49,670 nucleotides of DNA from Streptomyces thermodiastaticus (GCF_014656135.1 NZ_BNBV01000019.1:80019-129688); one strand, 5' to 3'; shown: positions 26,860 to 36,280, numbered from the stretch's first letter. Numbers and translations: made by a program. The notes: generated by a model not told the origin, from the letters alone.

Positions 26860-28056
26860 ATGGCACCTCGTCATCAACGCACCTTCGGCCGCCGGAAGTT
26901 CCTGGCCGCTCTCGGCGGGGCGGCCGTGGCGGCGCCCGTCGTCGCCGCGATCGGCCCGCAGGCCCTGGCCGGCACCCCCGCGAAGCGTTCCGCGGCCGCC
27001 GCGGGCGGACTCCCGCTCACGGTCGTCAACAACAGCGGTTCCTTCGGCGACGACTCGGTCTACGTGTACATCGTGGGCAACCAGGACGGCCGTCAGGTGC
27101 GGGTCACCCCGGACGGGACGCTCGCCCCGATCAGCCTGTCGGACAACGGCGCGGACGGCTTCACGGACTACGCGATCCCCCTGGCGGGCAGCGGGCAGAG
27201 CCTGAACCTGCCCTACATGTCCGGCCGGATCTATGTGTCCCTGGGCGAGAAGCTCAAGCTGAAGGCCGTCGCCGACGGTAACGGCAACCCCGCCCTGCAG
27301 TACCCGGCGGGCTGGGTCTCCTCGGACCCGAACTACCCGGTCCTGCACGACTGCGTGGAGTTCACGTACAACGCCTCCGGCATGTACTGCAACACGACCA
27401 TGGTCGACATGTTCAGCGTGCCGCTGAGCATCGACCTGACCGGCGCCAAGCAGCAGACCACGGGCACCGTGCGCGACGGCGGGCGGGCCGAGGCGTTCGC
27501 CGCCGTCCGGGCGAACGACGCGTTCTCCCGGCTCGTCATCGACGACACCCGGGTCATCGCCCCCGGCCACGGGCTGGACGCCGGGCTGTTCCCCAAGGAC
27601 TACTACGCCTCGTACATCGACGCGGTCTGGAACCAGTACACCGGCCAGGACCTGCTGGTCACCACCAACGCCGGCCGCTTCACCGGCCGGGTGCAGGGCG
27701 ACCGGCTGGTCTTCACCGGGCCGGCCGACGTCTCCTTCGCCAAGCCCTCCACCCGGGACGTGCTGTTCTGCGACGGTGCGCTGGCCGCGCCCAACGACGG
27801 GACGAGCGGCCCGGTGGCGGCGGTGCTCGGCGCCGGTTTCAACCGTTCGACGCTGCTGTCCGGCAACGAGCAGCCGGTGACCGACGCCTCCGCCTTCTAC
27901 CTCGGCGACGTCACCAATCACTACGCCCGGGCCATGCACCAGGCGACCGTGGACGGCAAGGCCTACGGCTTCGCCTTCGACGACGTGGCGGGCTTCGCCT
28001 CGTACATCGAGGACTCGGCCCCGACGGGCATCAAGGTGACGATCACGGCGTTCTGA
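26860..28056 (+). CDS. Secreted beta-1,3-glucanase-like protein, glycoside hydrolase family 64
   Basis: A 398-residue exported protein. The N-terminus has a twin-arginine signal (RRKFLAALGGAAVAAPVVA, cleavage near ALA at about 37). The mature domain fits GH64, laminaripentaose-producing beta-1,3-glucanases: LPLTVVNNSGSFGDDSVYVY near the start, GRIYVSLGEKL, CVEFTYNASGMYCNTTMVDMF, and YASYIDAVWNQYTGQDLLVT. It probably degrades fungal or plant beta-1,3-glucan outside the cell. No separate carbohydrate-binding module is present. AAGGAGAC precedes the start. A LacI-type operator lies in the leader. Confidence 0.88.
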   Translation: MAPRHQRTFGRRKFLAALGGAAVAAPVVAAIGPQALAGTPAKRSAAAAGGLPLTVVNNSGSFGDDSVYVYIVGNQDGRQVRVTPDGTLAPISLSDNGADGFTDYAIPLAGSGQSLNLPYMSGRIYVSLGEKLKLKAVADGNGNPALQYPAGWVSSDPNYPVLHDCVEFTYNASGMYCNTTMVDMFSVPLSIDLTGAKQQTTGTVRDGGRAEAFAAVRANDAFSRLVIDDTRVIAPGHGLDAGLFPKDYYASYIDAVWNQYTGQDLLVTTNAGRFTGRVQGDRLVFTGPADVSFAKPSTRDVLFCDGALAAPNDGTSGPVAAVLGAGFNRSTLLSGNEQPVTDASAFYLGDVTNHYARAMHQATVDGKAYGFAFDDVAGFASYIEDSAPTGIKVTITAF

Positions 28057-28058
28057 CG

Positions 28059-28107
28059 CCCGGGGCGCACAGCCCGGCGGGGCGGGCCGACCCGGTTGTG
28101 CGCCGGG
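28059..28107 (+). terminator. Possible terminator after GH64 gene
   Basis: CCCGG and CGCACA (with a 2-base bulge) pair with TGTGCGCCGGG across a GC-rich loop, 2 bases after the stop. Confidence 0.45.
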
Positions 28108-28149
28108 TTCCGGCGTGCGCGGGGCGGGCGGACGTAGCAGCGTGAGAGC

Positions 28150-29274
28150 GTGCGCATGCTGTCCCACCTGCCGGCGCGCCGGGACCCCGGCCGGCGCGGC
28201 TGGCTGAGCGGTGCCCCGCCGCCCCGCTGGATCCGGGCGCTTCCGGTGGGCCTGGCCGCCGTGGTGGGCGCGGTGGCGCTGCTGAGCCCTGGGCCCGTGG
28301 ACATCGGCTTCGTGCTGGGCGCCATCCCGCCGCTGGCGGTGCTGTCGTACGGGCCGGTGGCGACCACGCTGATGGGTGCCGTCGCGCTGGTCCTGCTGAC
28401 CGCGCCGGTGTTCCGGCTGGGGCATCCCGGCGACACCGACCTGGAGACCGTGTGCTTCGTCGCCGTCCTCAGCGTGTTCCTCGCGTTCGTGCGCAGCCGC
28501 CGGGACGCCCAGCTGGACCTGGAGCGCACGGTCGCCGAGGCGGCACAGCGGGCCGTGATGCCGTCGCTGCCGCCGCGGGTCGGCCCGGTGCGCTGTGTCG
28601 GCCTGTACCGGGCGGCCCAGCGCGGGACCCTGGTCGGCGGGGACTTCTTCGACGTGCGTGCGGGACCGTACGGCGTCCGCGCGGTGCTCGGCGATGTGCA
28701 AGGGCACGGGCTGGCGGCGGTCGCGACGGTCGCCGCGCTGCTGGGCAGCTTCCGTGAGGCGGTCCTGGACCGGAGCGAGCTGACGGCGGTCGCGGCCGCC
28801 CTGGACCGCCGTCTGGTGGTGGAGACGACCGAGGTGCGGCAGGCGGAGCTGTTCGCCACCGCCGCGCTGCTGGAGTTCTCCTCCGACGCGCGGTCGGTTC
28901 AGGTGATCACCTGCGGGCATCCTCCGCCGGTCCTGCTGCGGGACGGACGGGCCGCCGAGATCGAGGTGGAGCCCTGGACGCCTCTGGGGCTGGGCCTGTC
29001 CGGCGGGGTGCCGCGGCGGGCCGGGCGCCGGGTGGTGCTGCGGCCGGGCGACGTGCTGTTCCTGGCGTCGGACGGCGTCTTCGAGGCCCGCGACGCCCAC
29101 GGCGCGTTCTACCCCCTGCTGCAGCGGCTGCCCCGGCTGGCCGGCGAGGACCCCGCCGGCGTCGCCGGCCGTGTCCTCGCCGATGTTCTCGCGCACTGCG
29201 GCACGGTGCGCGACGACGTCACCATGCTCGTCCTCACTCCCTGCCCGCCCGACGGCCCGCCCGCGGCCCGCTGA
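28150..29274 (+). CDS. Membrane-anchored PP2C (SpoIIE-type) phosphatase
   Basis: A 374-residue protein (372 if ATG 28156 is the start; the ribosome-binding site is weak). Residues about 28-115 form three or four membrane helices (LPVGLAAVVGAVALLSPGP, IGFVLGAIPPLAVLSYGPV, TLMGAVALVLLTAPVF, TVCFVAVLSVFLAFV). The cytoplasmic PP2C domain carries metal ligands in LVGGDFFDV, VLGDVQGHGLAAV, FLASDGVFEARD and VRDDVTMLVL. It probably dephosphorylates an anti-anti-sigma factor in response to a membrane signal. No partner genes are adjacent. Confidence 0.9.
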   Translation: MRMLSHLPARRDPGRRGWLSGAPPPRWIRALPVGLAAVVGAVALLSPGPVDIGFVLGAIPPLAVLSYGPVATTLMGAVALVLLTAPVFRLGHPGDTDLETVCFVAVLSVFLAFVRSRRDAQLDLERTVAEAAQRAVMPSLPPRVGPVRCVGLYRAAQRGTLVGGDFFDVRAGPYGVRAVLGDVQGHGLAAVATVAALLGSFREAVLDRSELTAVAAALDRRLVVETTEVRQAELFATAALLEFSSDARSVQVITCGHPPPVLLRDGRAAEIEVEPWTPLGLGLSGGVPRRAGRRVVLRPGDVLFLASDGVFEARDAHGAFYPLLQRLPRLAGEDPAGVAGRVLADVLAHCGTVRDDVTMLVLTPCPPDGPPAAR

Positions 29275-29307
29275 CCGCTGCCGGGGTCCGGGCCGCCGGG
29301 CCAGGGT

Positions 29308-30831
29308 TCAGGCCGCCGGGGCGCAGGCCGTGTCCGCGTTCTCGTGGACGGGGGCCGGCCGGGGAGCGGCGGACCGCTGTGCGGGCAGGTTGCGCGCGGG
29401 CAGGCCCGGTGCGGGCACGCCGGCCGGACCGGCCGGCTCCGGTCCGGCGCCGGCCGGGACGCCGGAGGTCCGGGCCTCCTGGGCACGGCGTGTGCGGCGC
29501 TCCCGCAGCACGGCACCGCCGCCGACCGCGCCGGCGATGAGGACACCGCCCGCGACCAGGGCGCCCCGGGCTCCGGCGAGCTGCATCAGCAGGCCCAGCA
29601 GCGGCGGGCCGATCAGGCTCCAGCCCGTGGAGGCGGTGCGCCACACGCCGAGCACCCGTCCGCGCATGTGGGCCGGCGGGTCGGTCTGCAGCACCGTGGT
29701 GCCGGCGGTGTCGCTCACCGACTCCACCACGGCCATCGGGGCGACGATCAGCAGCAGCACCCACAGCCGCGGGGACAGCCCGGCGGCGATCTGCAGCACG
29801 GCACCGGCGGCGGCCAGGGCGCCGACCAGGCGCACCGAGGGGCGGCGCAGCCGGCCGGCCAGCACCGCGCCGGCCACCCCGCCGACGGCCAGCACGGTGG
29901 AGACGGTGCCGAAGGCGCCGGCGCCGCCGGCGAGCGGGCCGGTGACCAGCACGGCGAGCGTCAGTCCGTAGTTCCGGCCGAAGACGCCGCTGAGCGCGGT
30001 GATGACGGCGAGGGCCACCAGGCGTGGCCGGCGCAGGAAGAACGCCAGGCCGTCGCGGGCGCCGGTGCCGCGCCGGGCGGGTGCCGCGGCGGACCCGAAG
30101 CTGCGGGCGGCGGGCCGGCCGTGTTGATCGGCGGCGGGATGCGGGCGCAGGAAGGGGATCACCGCGGCGACGGCGAGGAAGGACAGGCCGTTCGCGGCGT
30201 AGGCCGCGCCGGGGCCCCACCAGCCGATCACCACGCCCGCCAGGGCGGTGCCGCCCACCCGTCCGACGTTGCTGACCACCGAGCCGAGCGCGATCGAGGA
30301 GGGCACGTCCTCGACCGGCACCAGGTCGTTGCCGAGCAGGGAGCAGGCCGGCCCGTCGACGGTGGCGATCAGACCGGTGACGGCCGCGAGCGCCATGAGC
30401 GCCGGGACGGTGAGATGGCCGGTGACGACGAGGGCGGCGGTGAGCAGGCCGACCAGGGCGAGCAGGGCCTGGCTCGCCGCGGCGGTGAGCCGGCGCGGCC
30501 AGGCGTCGACCGCGGCCCCGCCGATCAGCCCCAGCAGCAGTCCGGGCGCGGCCTGCACGGACAGGGACAGGCCGGTGACCGCGGCGGAGCCGGTCAGCTG
30601 CAGCATCAGCAGGTTCTGCGCGGTCAGCTGCATCCAGGTGCCGGCGTTGGAGACCAGGTTGGCCGCCGACCACAGGCGCATGTCGCGGTGGCGCAGCGCC
30701 CGCCAGGGGGCGCGGTTCTCCTCCGCCGCCGCTCGGCGGCCCGGCCCACGGCCGAGCAGGCGGCGGACGGCCGGGGCCACGCGGCGCGGTGCGGGCGCGG
30801 GGGCAGAGGTGAGGGAAGTGGATGAGGCCAC
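29308..30831 (-). CDS. MFS exporter, 12-helix drug-efflux type
   Basis: About 507 residues. The core matches MFS_3/EntS-like exporters: WRALRHRDMRLWSAANLVSN then AGTWMQLTAQNLLML, AAPGLLLGLIGGAAVDAWPRR (motif A region), MALAAVTGLIATVDGPACS, PSSIALGSVVSNVGRVGGTA and RGRVLGVWRTASTGWSLIGPP. A Pro/Arg-rich tail of about 55 residues follows the last helix. The start is uncertain: GTG 30831 gives a compact N-terminus, GTG 30921 adds 30 low-complexity residues; neither has a clear ribosome-binding site. The substrate is unknown. It lies downstream of the PucR regulator, separated by a terminator. Confidence 0.85.
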   Translation of the reverse strand: MASSTSLTSAPAPAPRRVAPAVRRLLGRGPGRRAAAEENRAPWRALRHRDMRLWSAANLVSNAGTWMQLTAQNLLMLQLTGSAAVTGLSLSVQAAPGLLLGLIGGAAVDAWPRRLTAAASQALLALVGLLTAALVVTGHLTVPALMALAAVTGLIATVDGPACSLLGNDLVPVEDVPSSIALGSVVSNVGRVGGTALAGVVIGWWGPGAAYAANGLSFLAVAAVIPFLRPHPAADQHGRPAARSFGSAAAPARRGTGARDGLAFFLRRPRLVALAVITALSGVFGRNYGLTLAVLVTGPLAGGAGAFGTVSTVLAVGGVAGAVLAGRLRRPSVRLVGALAAAGAVLQIAAGLSPRLWVLLLIVAPMAVVESVSDTAGTTVLQTDPPAHMRGRVLGVWRTASTGWSLIGPPLLGLLMQLAGARGALVAGGVLIAGAVGGGAVLRERRTRRAQEARTSGVPAGAGPEPAGPAGVPAPGLPARNLPAQRSAAPRPAPVHENADTACAPAA

Positions 30832-31105
30832 GGGAAGACGCTTTGCGTGAGAGACCGGACAGCGTTCCGTGCTGTGCCGTCGGCGGTCCGGGCGGCTCGA
30901 CGGTGAGGCGCGGCCGGGCACAGCGGCTGCCCATCCTCACAGACGGACGGGGACAGTCGGTGGCCGCGGCGGCCGCCGGCGGCCGCCGCACGCGTCAACA
31001 GGCGTGCACGGTACGGCAGTCGGCCCTCCGGTGGTGTTGCTCACACCGGGGGCGGAGCCCCGGCCGCACGGGGCGGGAGCACGTGACCCGGCTCGCAGAT
31101 ACGAA
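30832..31105. other. Upstream region of the MFS exporter gene
   Basis: No gene. It contains a run of GGC/GCC repeats around 30960-30995. I see no confident promoter or operator. Confidence 0.3.
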
Positions 31106-31136
31106 GGCGGGACCGGTCCCCCGTTCCGGTCCCGCC
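31106..31136 (-). terminator. Terminator of the PucR gene
   Basis: A perfect 11-bp stem GGCGGGACCGG/CCGGTCCCGCC with a 9-base loop, about 120 bases after the PucR stop. Confidence 0.65.
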
Positions 31137-31254
31137 CCTGCGGCGCGTCGAACCTATGTGATCACCACGGCGCCCGGAAAGCGTGCCGATGCCCACTCGG
31201 GCGCACGAAGGACTCACGTGTGCACAATCGAGTCCGCGTTGTCCTCGGTCGCCC

Positions 31255-32760
31255 TCATTCGTCCGCGTCGACGGCCGGGGTGTCCAGATCGCCCGCCGCC
31301 AGATGGGCCAGCACGACCTCGTACAGGTCGCTTCCGGTGGCGAGGACCCGGCGTTGCAGCACCGGCTCCACGCCCCGCAGGTGGCCGCGGACGGTCTGGG
31401 CGTGGACGCCGAGCCGCTGCGCGGCGCGTTCGGCGTTGCCGTCGGCGGCGATCCAGGCGCGCAGAGTGCCGCGCAGGTTCCGCGGATCCGCCGACAGCCG
31501 CCCGAGGAGTTCCTGCGCCCAGGTGCGCAGGGCGGGCGCGGTGAGGAGATCACGGAGGCGAACCGTTCCTCCAGGCGGTGCGGCCGCCTCGGCGGCAGCC
31601 GACGCGTCCCGGCCCGCCTGGGTGTTCAGCGCGAGGTGCACCACGGCCCGGACACTGAGCCGGGACAGGTCCGCGCCGAGCAGGCCGGCCGTCCGGTCCA
31701 TGCGGGCCCGCACGGTGTTCCGGCTCACCCCCAGGATCCGGGCGGCCCTGACGGCCGTGAACTCCAGGCCCAGCCGGGTGGTGCCGATCAGTTCGGCGCG
31801 GACGTGGCGGGGCAGGACGTCCAGCGGCCGCAGCAGCCGGGCCGACCAGGCGAGGAGCGCACCACGGTCCATCAGCCGCTCGGGGTGCGTGCGCTCGGCG
31901 TACAGGGCCGTGCCGTCCGGGTGGCACCGGGCGAGCGCGAGGGCGCTGACGGCCTGCCCGTACGCCGTCGCGGTCCGGGCGAGGCTCTGCCGGGTGCTGC
32001 CGCCGAGCCAGGTGCCGGGCCGGGCGGCGACGTACGAGCGCAGCGCCCGGCAGGTCGCCTCGGCGGGTGCGAGCACGATGACATGCCCGTCCTCCGCCGG
32101 GCAGCGGACCACGAGGGCGTGCTCGCCGACCAGCTCCAGGCATTCCTCGGCGAGCCGCTCCCGGTCCTCGGGCCGGGTCTGCAGGACGTACAGGTGCACG
32201 GTGTCGGTGTCGAGCAGCCCGGGCCACAGTCCGGCGGCCACCCGGCGGGCCGAGACGGTGTCCTCCACCATCAGCAGCTGCAGGATCGCCAGGCGCAGCG
32301 CGGACGTCGCCTCCCGCAGCCGGCGCCCGGTCTCCTGGGTCTGGCGGGCGCACAGCAGCAGTCCCACCACGGTCGCGGTGTGCGTGACCATCTCCGCGGT
32401 CTCCGCGTCGAAGGGGGCCGTACGAGCGACGACCAGCACGGCGAGGGGAGGCGAGTGCGGGCCGCCGACCCGCACCGCGCGCAGATGACGGCCTCCGTCC
32501 TGCAGTGCCGCGGAGGCGAGCCGTCCGGATCCGACGTCCGCGAGCAGATGTTCGTTCAGCGGCAGGGGCCGGCCGGCGAGGCGGGCGCCGGTGCCGTCCA
32601 GGAGGCAGGCCGTGCCCTTCACCGCGTCGGCCAGCCAGGACACCACCCGGCGTACGTCCTGTCCGGCGGGACGCAGCTGGCCGAGCAGTTCCTCGGCCCA
32701 GGTCGTCCGCCGCCGGTCCCGCTCCTGGACCGCGGTGGCCCCGTGCTCTCGGCCGGCCAT
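31255..32760 (-). CDS. PucR-family transcriptional regulator
   Basis: A 501-residue regulator. The N-terminal part is a GAF-like sensor (about 20-170, WLADAVKGTACLLDGTGARL and AETAEMVTHTATVVGLLL), the middle a nucleotide-cyclase-like/GGDEF-like region (about 175-330), and the C-terminus has two helix-turn-helix segments: AARILGVSRNTVRARMDRTA and, at the end, AAQRLGVHAQTVRGHLRGVE. Two PucR-type HTHs in one protein is unusual but recurs in Streptomyces. The start at 32760 follows GAGGAGAG. The ligand and targets are unknown; the divergent gene and the exporter downstream are candidates. Confidence 0.87.
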   Translation of the reverse strand: MAGREHGATAVQERDRRRTTWAEELLGQLRPAGQDVRRVVSWLADAVKGTACLLDGTGARLAGRPLPLNEHLLADVGSGRLASAALQDGGRHLRAVRVGGPHSPPLAVLVVARTAPFDAETAEMVTHTATVVGLLLCARQTQETGRRLREATSALRLAILQLLMVEDTVSARRVAAGLWPGLLDTDTVHLYVLQTRPEDRERLAEECLELVGEHALVVRCPAEDGHVIVLAPAEATCRALRSYVAARPGTWLGGSTRQSLARTATAYGQAVSALALARCHPDGTALYAERTHPERLMDRGALLAWSARLLRPLDVLPRHVRAELIGTTRLGLEFTAVRAARILGVSRNTVRARMDRTAGLLGADLSRLSVRAVVHLALNTQAGRDASAAAEAAAPPGGTVRLRDLLTAPALRTWAQELLGRLSADPRNLRGTLRAWIAADGNAERAAQRLGVHAQTVRGHLRGVEPVLQRRVLATGSDLYEVVLAHLAAGDLDTPAVDADE

Positions 32761-33114
32761 GCGGGCGCTCTCCTCTTCCGTCTCGTTCCGTGTGGTCTGC
32801 ACATGCCGAACCCGGCGTCCGTCGGCCGGGAACGTTATCAGTGGCGGCCGCGCAGGGGTACGGCGCGGTGACGCCGCGTGCATCACAGGGGCTCCGCCGC
32901 GGGGTCCGCACGGCGACGGCGGGACCGTTCCGGGGCTGTGCCGCGAGGGTCACGCGGCGACAGCGGGAGGCGCACCAGGGGGCGCAGGATCCACGGGTGG
33001 TCACGGTGGCCGGCGGGCGGCCGTGTGCGTCCGGGAGCGCACGGAGCCGACGTGCGCGGGCGCGTCCGGCGGCGCGCGCGGCGCGGCGGCGATCACTCTG
33101 CATAAGCTCGGCGG
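32761..33114. other. Divergent region between PucR and YciO-like genes
   Basis: No gene. CATAAGCT immediately before the YciO-like ATG (33100-33107) contains TAAGCT, a -10-like element so close that the mRNA may be leaderless. AACGTTATC near 32830-32840 is the only AT-rich spot on the PucR side. Confidence 0.35.
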
Positions 33115-33735
33115 ATGGCGCAGTACTTCGACGTCCATCCGGACAACCCCCAGCCGCGTGCCGTCCGTCAGATCGCGGACAGCGTCCGCGAGGGTGCCCT
33201 GATCGCGTATCCGACCGACTCCTGCTACGCCCTGGGCTGCCGGCTGGGCAACCGCGAGGGCATGGACCGCATCCGGACGATCCGCCACCTGGACGACCGG
33301 CACCACTTCACGCTGGTGTGCCAGGACTTCGCGCAGCTCGGGCAGTTCGTGCGGCTCGACAACGACGTGTTCCGGGCACTGAAGGCGTCCACCCCCGGCA
33401 GTTACACCTTCATCCTCCCGGCCACCCGGGAGGTGCCGCGCATGCTGCAGCACCCGAAGAAGAAGACGGTCGGGGTGCGCATCCCGGACCATGTGGCCAC
33501 CCAGGCGCTCCTCGCCGAGCTGGGTGAACCGCTGGTGTCGAGCACCCTGCTGCTGCCCGGCGAGGAGGAGCCGATGACGCGGGGCTGGGAGATCAAGGAC
33601 CGGCTCGACCATGTGGTGGACGCGGTGGTCGACTCCGGTGACTGCGGCACCGAGCCGACCACCGTCGTCGACTTCTCCTCGGGCCGGCCGGAGATCGTGC
33701 GGCGGGGTGCGGGCGACGCCTCCCGTTTCGAGTGA
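33115..33735 (+). CDS. YciO/Sua5 (YrdC-domain) protein, threonylcarbamoyl-AMP synthase-like
   Basis: A 206-residue YrdC-fold protein. It shows the YrdC pattern REGALIAYPTDSCYALGCRL, RIRTIRHLDDRHHFTLVCQD, STPGSYTFILPATREVPRML, KKTVGVRIPDH and PLVSSTLL, ending TVVDFSSGRPEIVRRGAGDA. The order matches E. coli YciO more than TsaC: the usual KxR/SxN triad of true tRNA t6A synthases is not clear, with HHFTLVC in place of the KGR-type strand. It may be a minor or specialised homologue. The start may be leaderless. Confidence 0.9.
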   Translation: MAQYFDVHPDNPQPRAVRQIADSVREGALIAYPTDSCYALGCRLGNREGMDRIRTIRHLDDRHHFTLVCQDFAQLGQFVRLDNDVFRALKASTPGSYTFILPATREVPRMLQHPKKKTVGVRIPDHVATQALLAELGEPLVSSTLLLPGEEEPMTRGWEIKDRLDHVVDAVVDSGDCGTEPTTVVDFSSGRPEIVRRGAGDASRFE

Positions 33736-33940
33736 GCCGGGTCCCGCTCCGCATGCGGCGGGCCCCGCGCGGGTGAGCGCCGCCGGTGCCCGGTGCCGCC
33801 GGCGGCCCGCGGGGCCGGTGCGGGGGCGCGGACGCCGCGTGCGAGCATGGTGGTGATCCACTTCCCCGGCTGCCCCGCGAGCCGGGGCATCCCCTCCGCC
33901 GGCGAGGGGCTCTCGTCGGCGGCCTGCGCAGAGAGGCAGC

Positions 33941-34702
33941 ATGCCCATGACCGCCGTAGAGGGACAGGACATCGACATCCCGACGCCGGACGGCACCGCC
34001 GACGCCTACCTCGCCCACCCCGCGGACGGCCGCCCGCACCCGGCCGTCGTGCTCTACCAGGACGCCTTCGGTGTGCGCCCGCATCTGAAGGCCATGGCCG
34101 ACCGGCTCGCCGGGGCCGGCTACACGGTGCTGGTGCCCAACGTGTTCTACCGGCACGGCCGCGCCCCCGTGGTGGAGCTGCCCGAGTTCATCGATCTGTC
34201 CGAGCGCCCCGAGGTGTTCCAGCGGATCATGCCGATGATGCGGGAGCTCACCTGGGACGTGGTGCGCCGGGACTCGGGCGCCTGTCTGGACTGGCTGGCC
34301 GGCAGCCCGCTGGCCGCCGACGGCCCGGTGGGGCTGACCGGCTACTGCATGGGCGCTCGGCTGGCCCTGCTGACTGCCGGCTTCCACCCCGACCGGGTCG
34401 CCGCCGCGGCCGGCTTCCACGGCGGCGGACTGGCCACCGACGACGAGGACAGCCCGCACCGGGTCGCCGGACACGTCCGTGCCGAGCTGTACTTCGGGCA
34501 CGCCGACGACGACCCGTCCATGACGCCGGAGCAGATCAAGCGCCTGGAGGACGCGCTGAGCGCGGCGGGCGTACGCTTCCGCAGCGAGCTGTACACGGGC
34601 GCCGCGCACGGCTACACGCAGGCCGACACGGCCTCCTACGACGAGCAGGCGGCCGAGCGCCACTGGGAGGCCCTGCTCGGCCTGCTGGAGCGCACCCTCT
34701 GA
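33941..34702 (+). CDS. Dienelactone hydrolase-family protein
   Basis: A 253-residue alpha/beta hydrolase. It begins with the strand DIDIPTPDGTADAYLAHPAD and HPAVVLYQDAFGVRPHLKAM. The nucleophile elbow is GYCMGARLA, with Cys as in dienelactone hydrolases; the acid is likely in FGHADDDPSM and the His in GAAHGYTQAD. This completes a Cys-Asp-His triad. It may hydrolyse lactones or esters from aromatic breakdown, but no ring-cleavage genes are near. GAGAGG is 4 bases from ATG 33941 and 10 from ATG 33947; either could be used. The upstream 33870-33912 stretch has two small hairpins. Confidence 0.9.
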   Translation: MPMTAVEGQDIDIPTPDGTADAYLAHPADGRPHPAVVLYQDAFGVRPHLKAMADRLAGAGYTVLVPNVFYRHGRAPVVELPEFIDLSERPEVFQRIMPMMRELTWDVVRRDSGACLDWLAGSPLAADGPVGLTGYCMGARLALLTAGFHPDRVAAAAGFHGGGLATDDEDSPHRVAGHVRAELYFGHADDDPSMTPEQIKRLEDALSAAGVRFRSELYTGAAHGYTQADTASYDEQAAERHWEALLGLLERTL

Positions 34703-34735
34703 CGGCACGGGCGCTGCCCCGGGCAGGCCGGGCCG

Positions 34736-35707
34736 TCACCACTGGCCCGGCCGGCTGCCGGTCACAGGCCGGGAGGGGGTGCCGTCCACGCCGACGGGCA
34801 CCTCGCCCTGGATCATCACGCGGTGCATGATGCGCGGGAAGCCGAGGTGGGCGGTGTCGCCGGGCGCGAGATGGATGGTGGCCCGGTTGTCCCAGAAGGC
34901 GACGCTGCCCGGCTCCCAGCGGAAGCGGACCGTGTACTCGGGCCGCACCGCCTGTTCCAGCAGCATCTGCAGGATCGCGGCGCTCTCCGCGCGGGAGAGC
35001 CCTTCGATCTGCTCGACGTAGTAGCCGTTGACGAACAGCACCCGCTCCCCCGTCTCGGGGTGGAGACGCACCAGCGGGTGCACGGTGGCGATCTGATGGT
35101 CCAGCAGGTGCCGGACGTAGGCGTCGTCGCCGGGCCGCGGCTGGTAGCCGACGCCGAGCCGGTGTTCGGCGCGCAGCCCGTCGACGAAGGCGCGCACCGG
35201 GGCGGACAGGCCGGCGTAGGCGGCGGCCAGGTTGGACCAGGTGGTGTCGCCGCCGTAGGGCGGCACGGTCTCGGCCCGCAGGATCGTCGCGGCCGGCGGG
35301 TCGACGCGGGCCCCGTGGTCGCAGTGCCAGCCGCGCAGCAGCGTGTGCCGGCGCCGGTGCAGCCATTCGTCGTGGTCCATCCCGTACCGTCCGCCCAGCT
35401 CCAGACGGTCCGCGGTGGTCTCCACCTCGGGGACGCCGGGCGGCGAGACGCTGCCGCGCCGCCGCAGCACCACCGGTTCGCCGAAGCGGCGGGCGAACGC
35501 CACGTGCGCGGCGTGGTCCAGGTGCTGCCCGCGGAAGAACACCACCTTCCAGCGCAGCACCGCCTCCCAGATCTCCGACACCACCGCGTCGTCGAGGTCC
35601 CCCGCCAGGTCGACGCCGCTGATCTCGGCTCCGATGTGCCCGGCGACCGGCCGTACCTCGATCCTGCCGGCTCGCCGTCCGCCCGCTGTGCCCGTGCTCG
35701 TCGTCAT
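34736..35707 (-). CDS. TauD/TfdA-family Fe(II)/2-oxoglutarate dioxygenase
   Basis: A 323-residue non-heme iron oxygenase. The N-terminus IEVRPVAGHIGAEISGVDLA is characteristic. The iron triad is WHCDH (His and Asp) plus the distal His in WDNRATIHLAPGD, and the 2-oxoglutarate-binding Arg is in IMHRVMIQGE. WSNLAAAYAGLSAPVRAFVDGL fits the TauD fold. Members hydroxylate sulfonates, sulfate esters or other small acids; this one has no sulfonate transporter beside it, so the substrate is open. The start at 35707 follows GGAG. Confidence 0.9.
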   Translation of the reverse strand: MTTSTGTAGGRRAGRIEVRPVAGHIGAEISGVDLAGDLDDAVVSEIWEAVLRWKVVFFRGQHLDHAAHVAFARRFGEPVVLRRRGSVSPPGVPEVETTADRLELGGRYGMDHDEWLHRRRHTLLRGWHCDHGARVDPPAATILRAETVPPYGGDTTWSNLAAAYAGLSAPVRAFVDGLRAEHRLGVGYQPRPGDDAYVRHLLDHQIATVHPLVRLHPETGERVLFVNGYYVEQIEGLSRAESAAILQMLLEQAVRPEYTVRFRWEPGSVAFWDNRATIHLAPGDTAHLGFPRIMHRVMIQGEVPVGVDGTPSRPVTGSRPGQW

Positions 35708-35853
35708 CTGCGCTCCGCTCCACTGCTCGGGTGCTGCTCGTCGGTGACGCTCCACCCGATCGTGACAGCGATGCGCCGCCGGGCGACAGAGCGTGGCCGT
35801 GCCGCCCGGTGACGTTTCGCGCGGTGCGCGGCGCGCCGCGAGCCGGGGCGGCG

Positions 35854-36246
35854 TCAGGCCTTCGGCTGCCCGGCCTTGTCCGCTCCGGCGGCGACGGCGC
35901 GGGCCCAGAGCACCAGGGGCACCTGGAGGGGCAGCCGGCCGTAGGCCACGGCCCGCTGTGCGGCGGGACGGTGGCGCCAGTCCACGGCCATCTTCACATT
36001 GGCCGGGAAGACCCCCACGAAGAACGCGGCCGCGGCCAGCGCGGCGGCCTTCCGGGTCCGGGGGACGGCGAGGCCGGCGGCCAGCGCCAGCTCGGCGGCG
36101 CCGCTGGCGTAGGTCCAGGTGCGGGGGCGGCCCGGCAGGGCGCGCGGGACGATGGAGTCGAACGGCCGGGGAGCGGCGAAGTGGGCGACGCCCGCGGTGG
36201 CCAGCAGGCCGGCGAGCACCCGGGACGAGCGTGCGGACCGGGACAC
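35854..36246 (-). CDS. DoxX-like small membrane protein
   Basis: A 130-residue membrane protein. It starts MSRSARSSRVLAGLLATAGV and contains HFAAPRPFDSIVPRALPG, then TWTYASGAAELALAAGLAVP and a helix AAALAAAAFFVGVFPANVKM followed by AVDWRH, the pattern of the short DoxX-like family with four helices. Function unknown. A TetR-like palindrome lies 35 bases upstream of its start (36281-36296). Confidence 0.85.
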   Translation of the reverse strand: MSRSARSSRVLAGLLATAGVAHFAAPRPFDSIVPRALPGRPRTWTYASGAAELALAAGLAVPRTRKAAALAAAAFFVGVFPANVKMAVDWRHRPAAQRAVAYGRLPLQVPLVLWARAVAAGADKAGQPKA

Positions 36247-36280
36247 GGTTCCTCCTTCTGCGGATGATGCGCACGCATGC

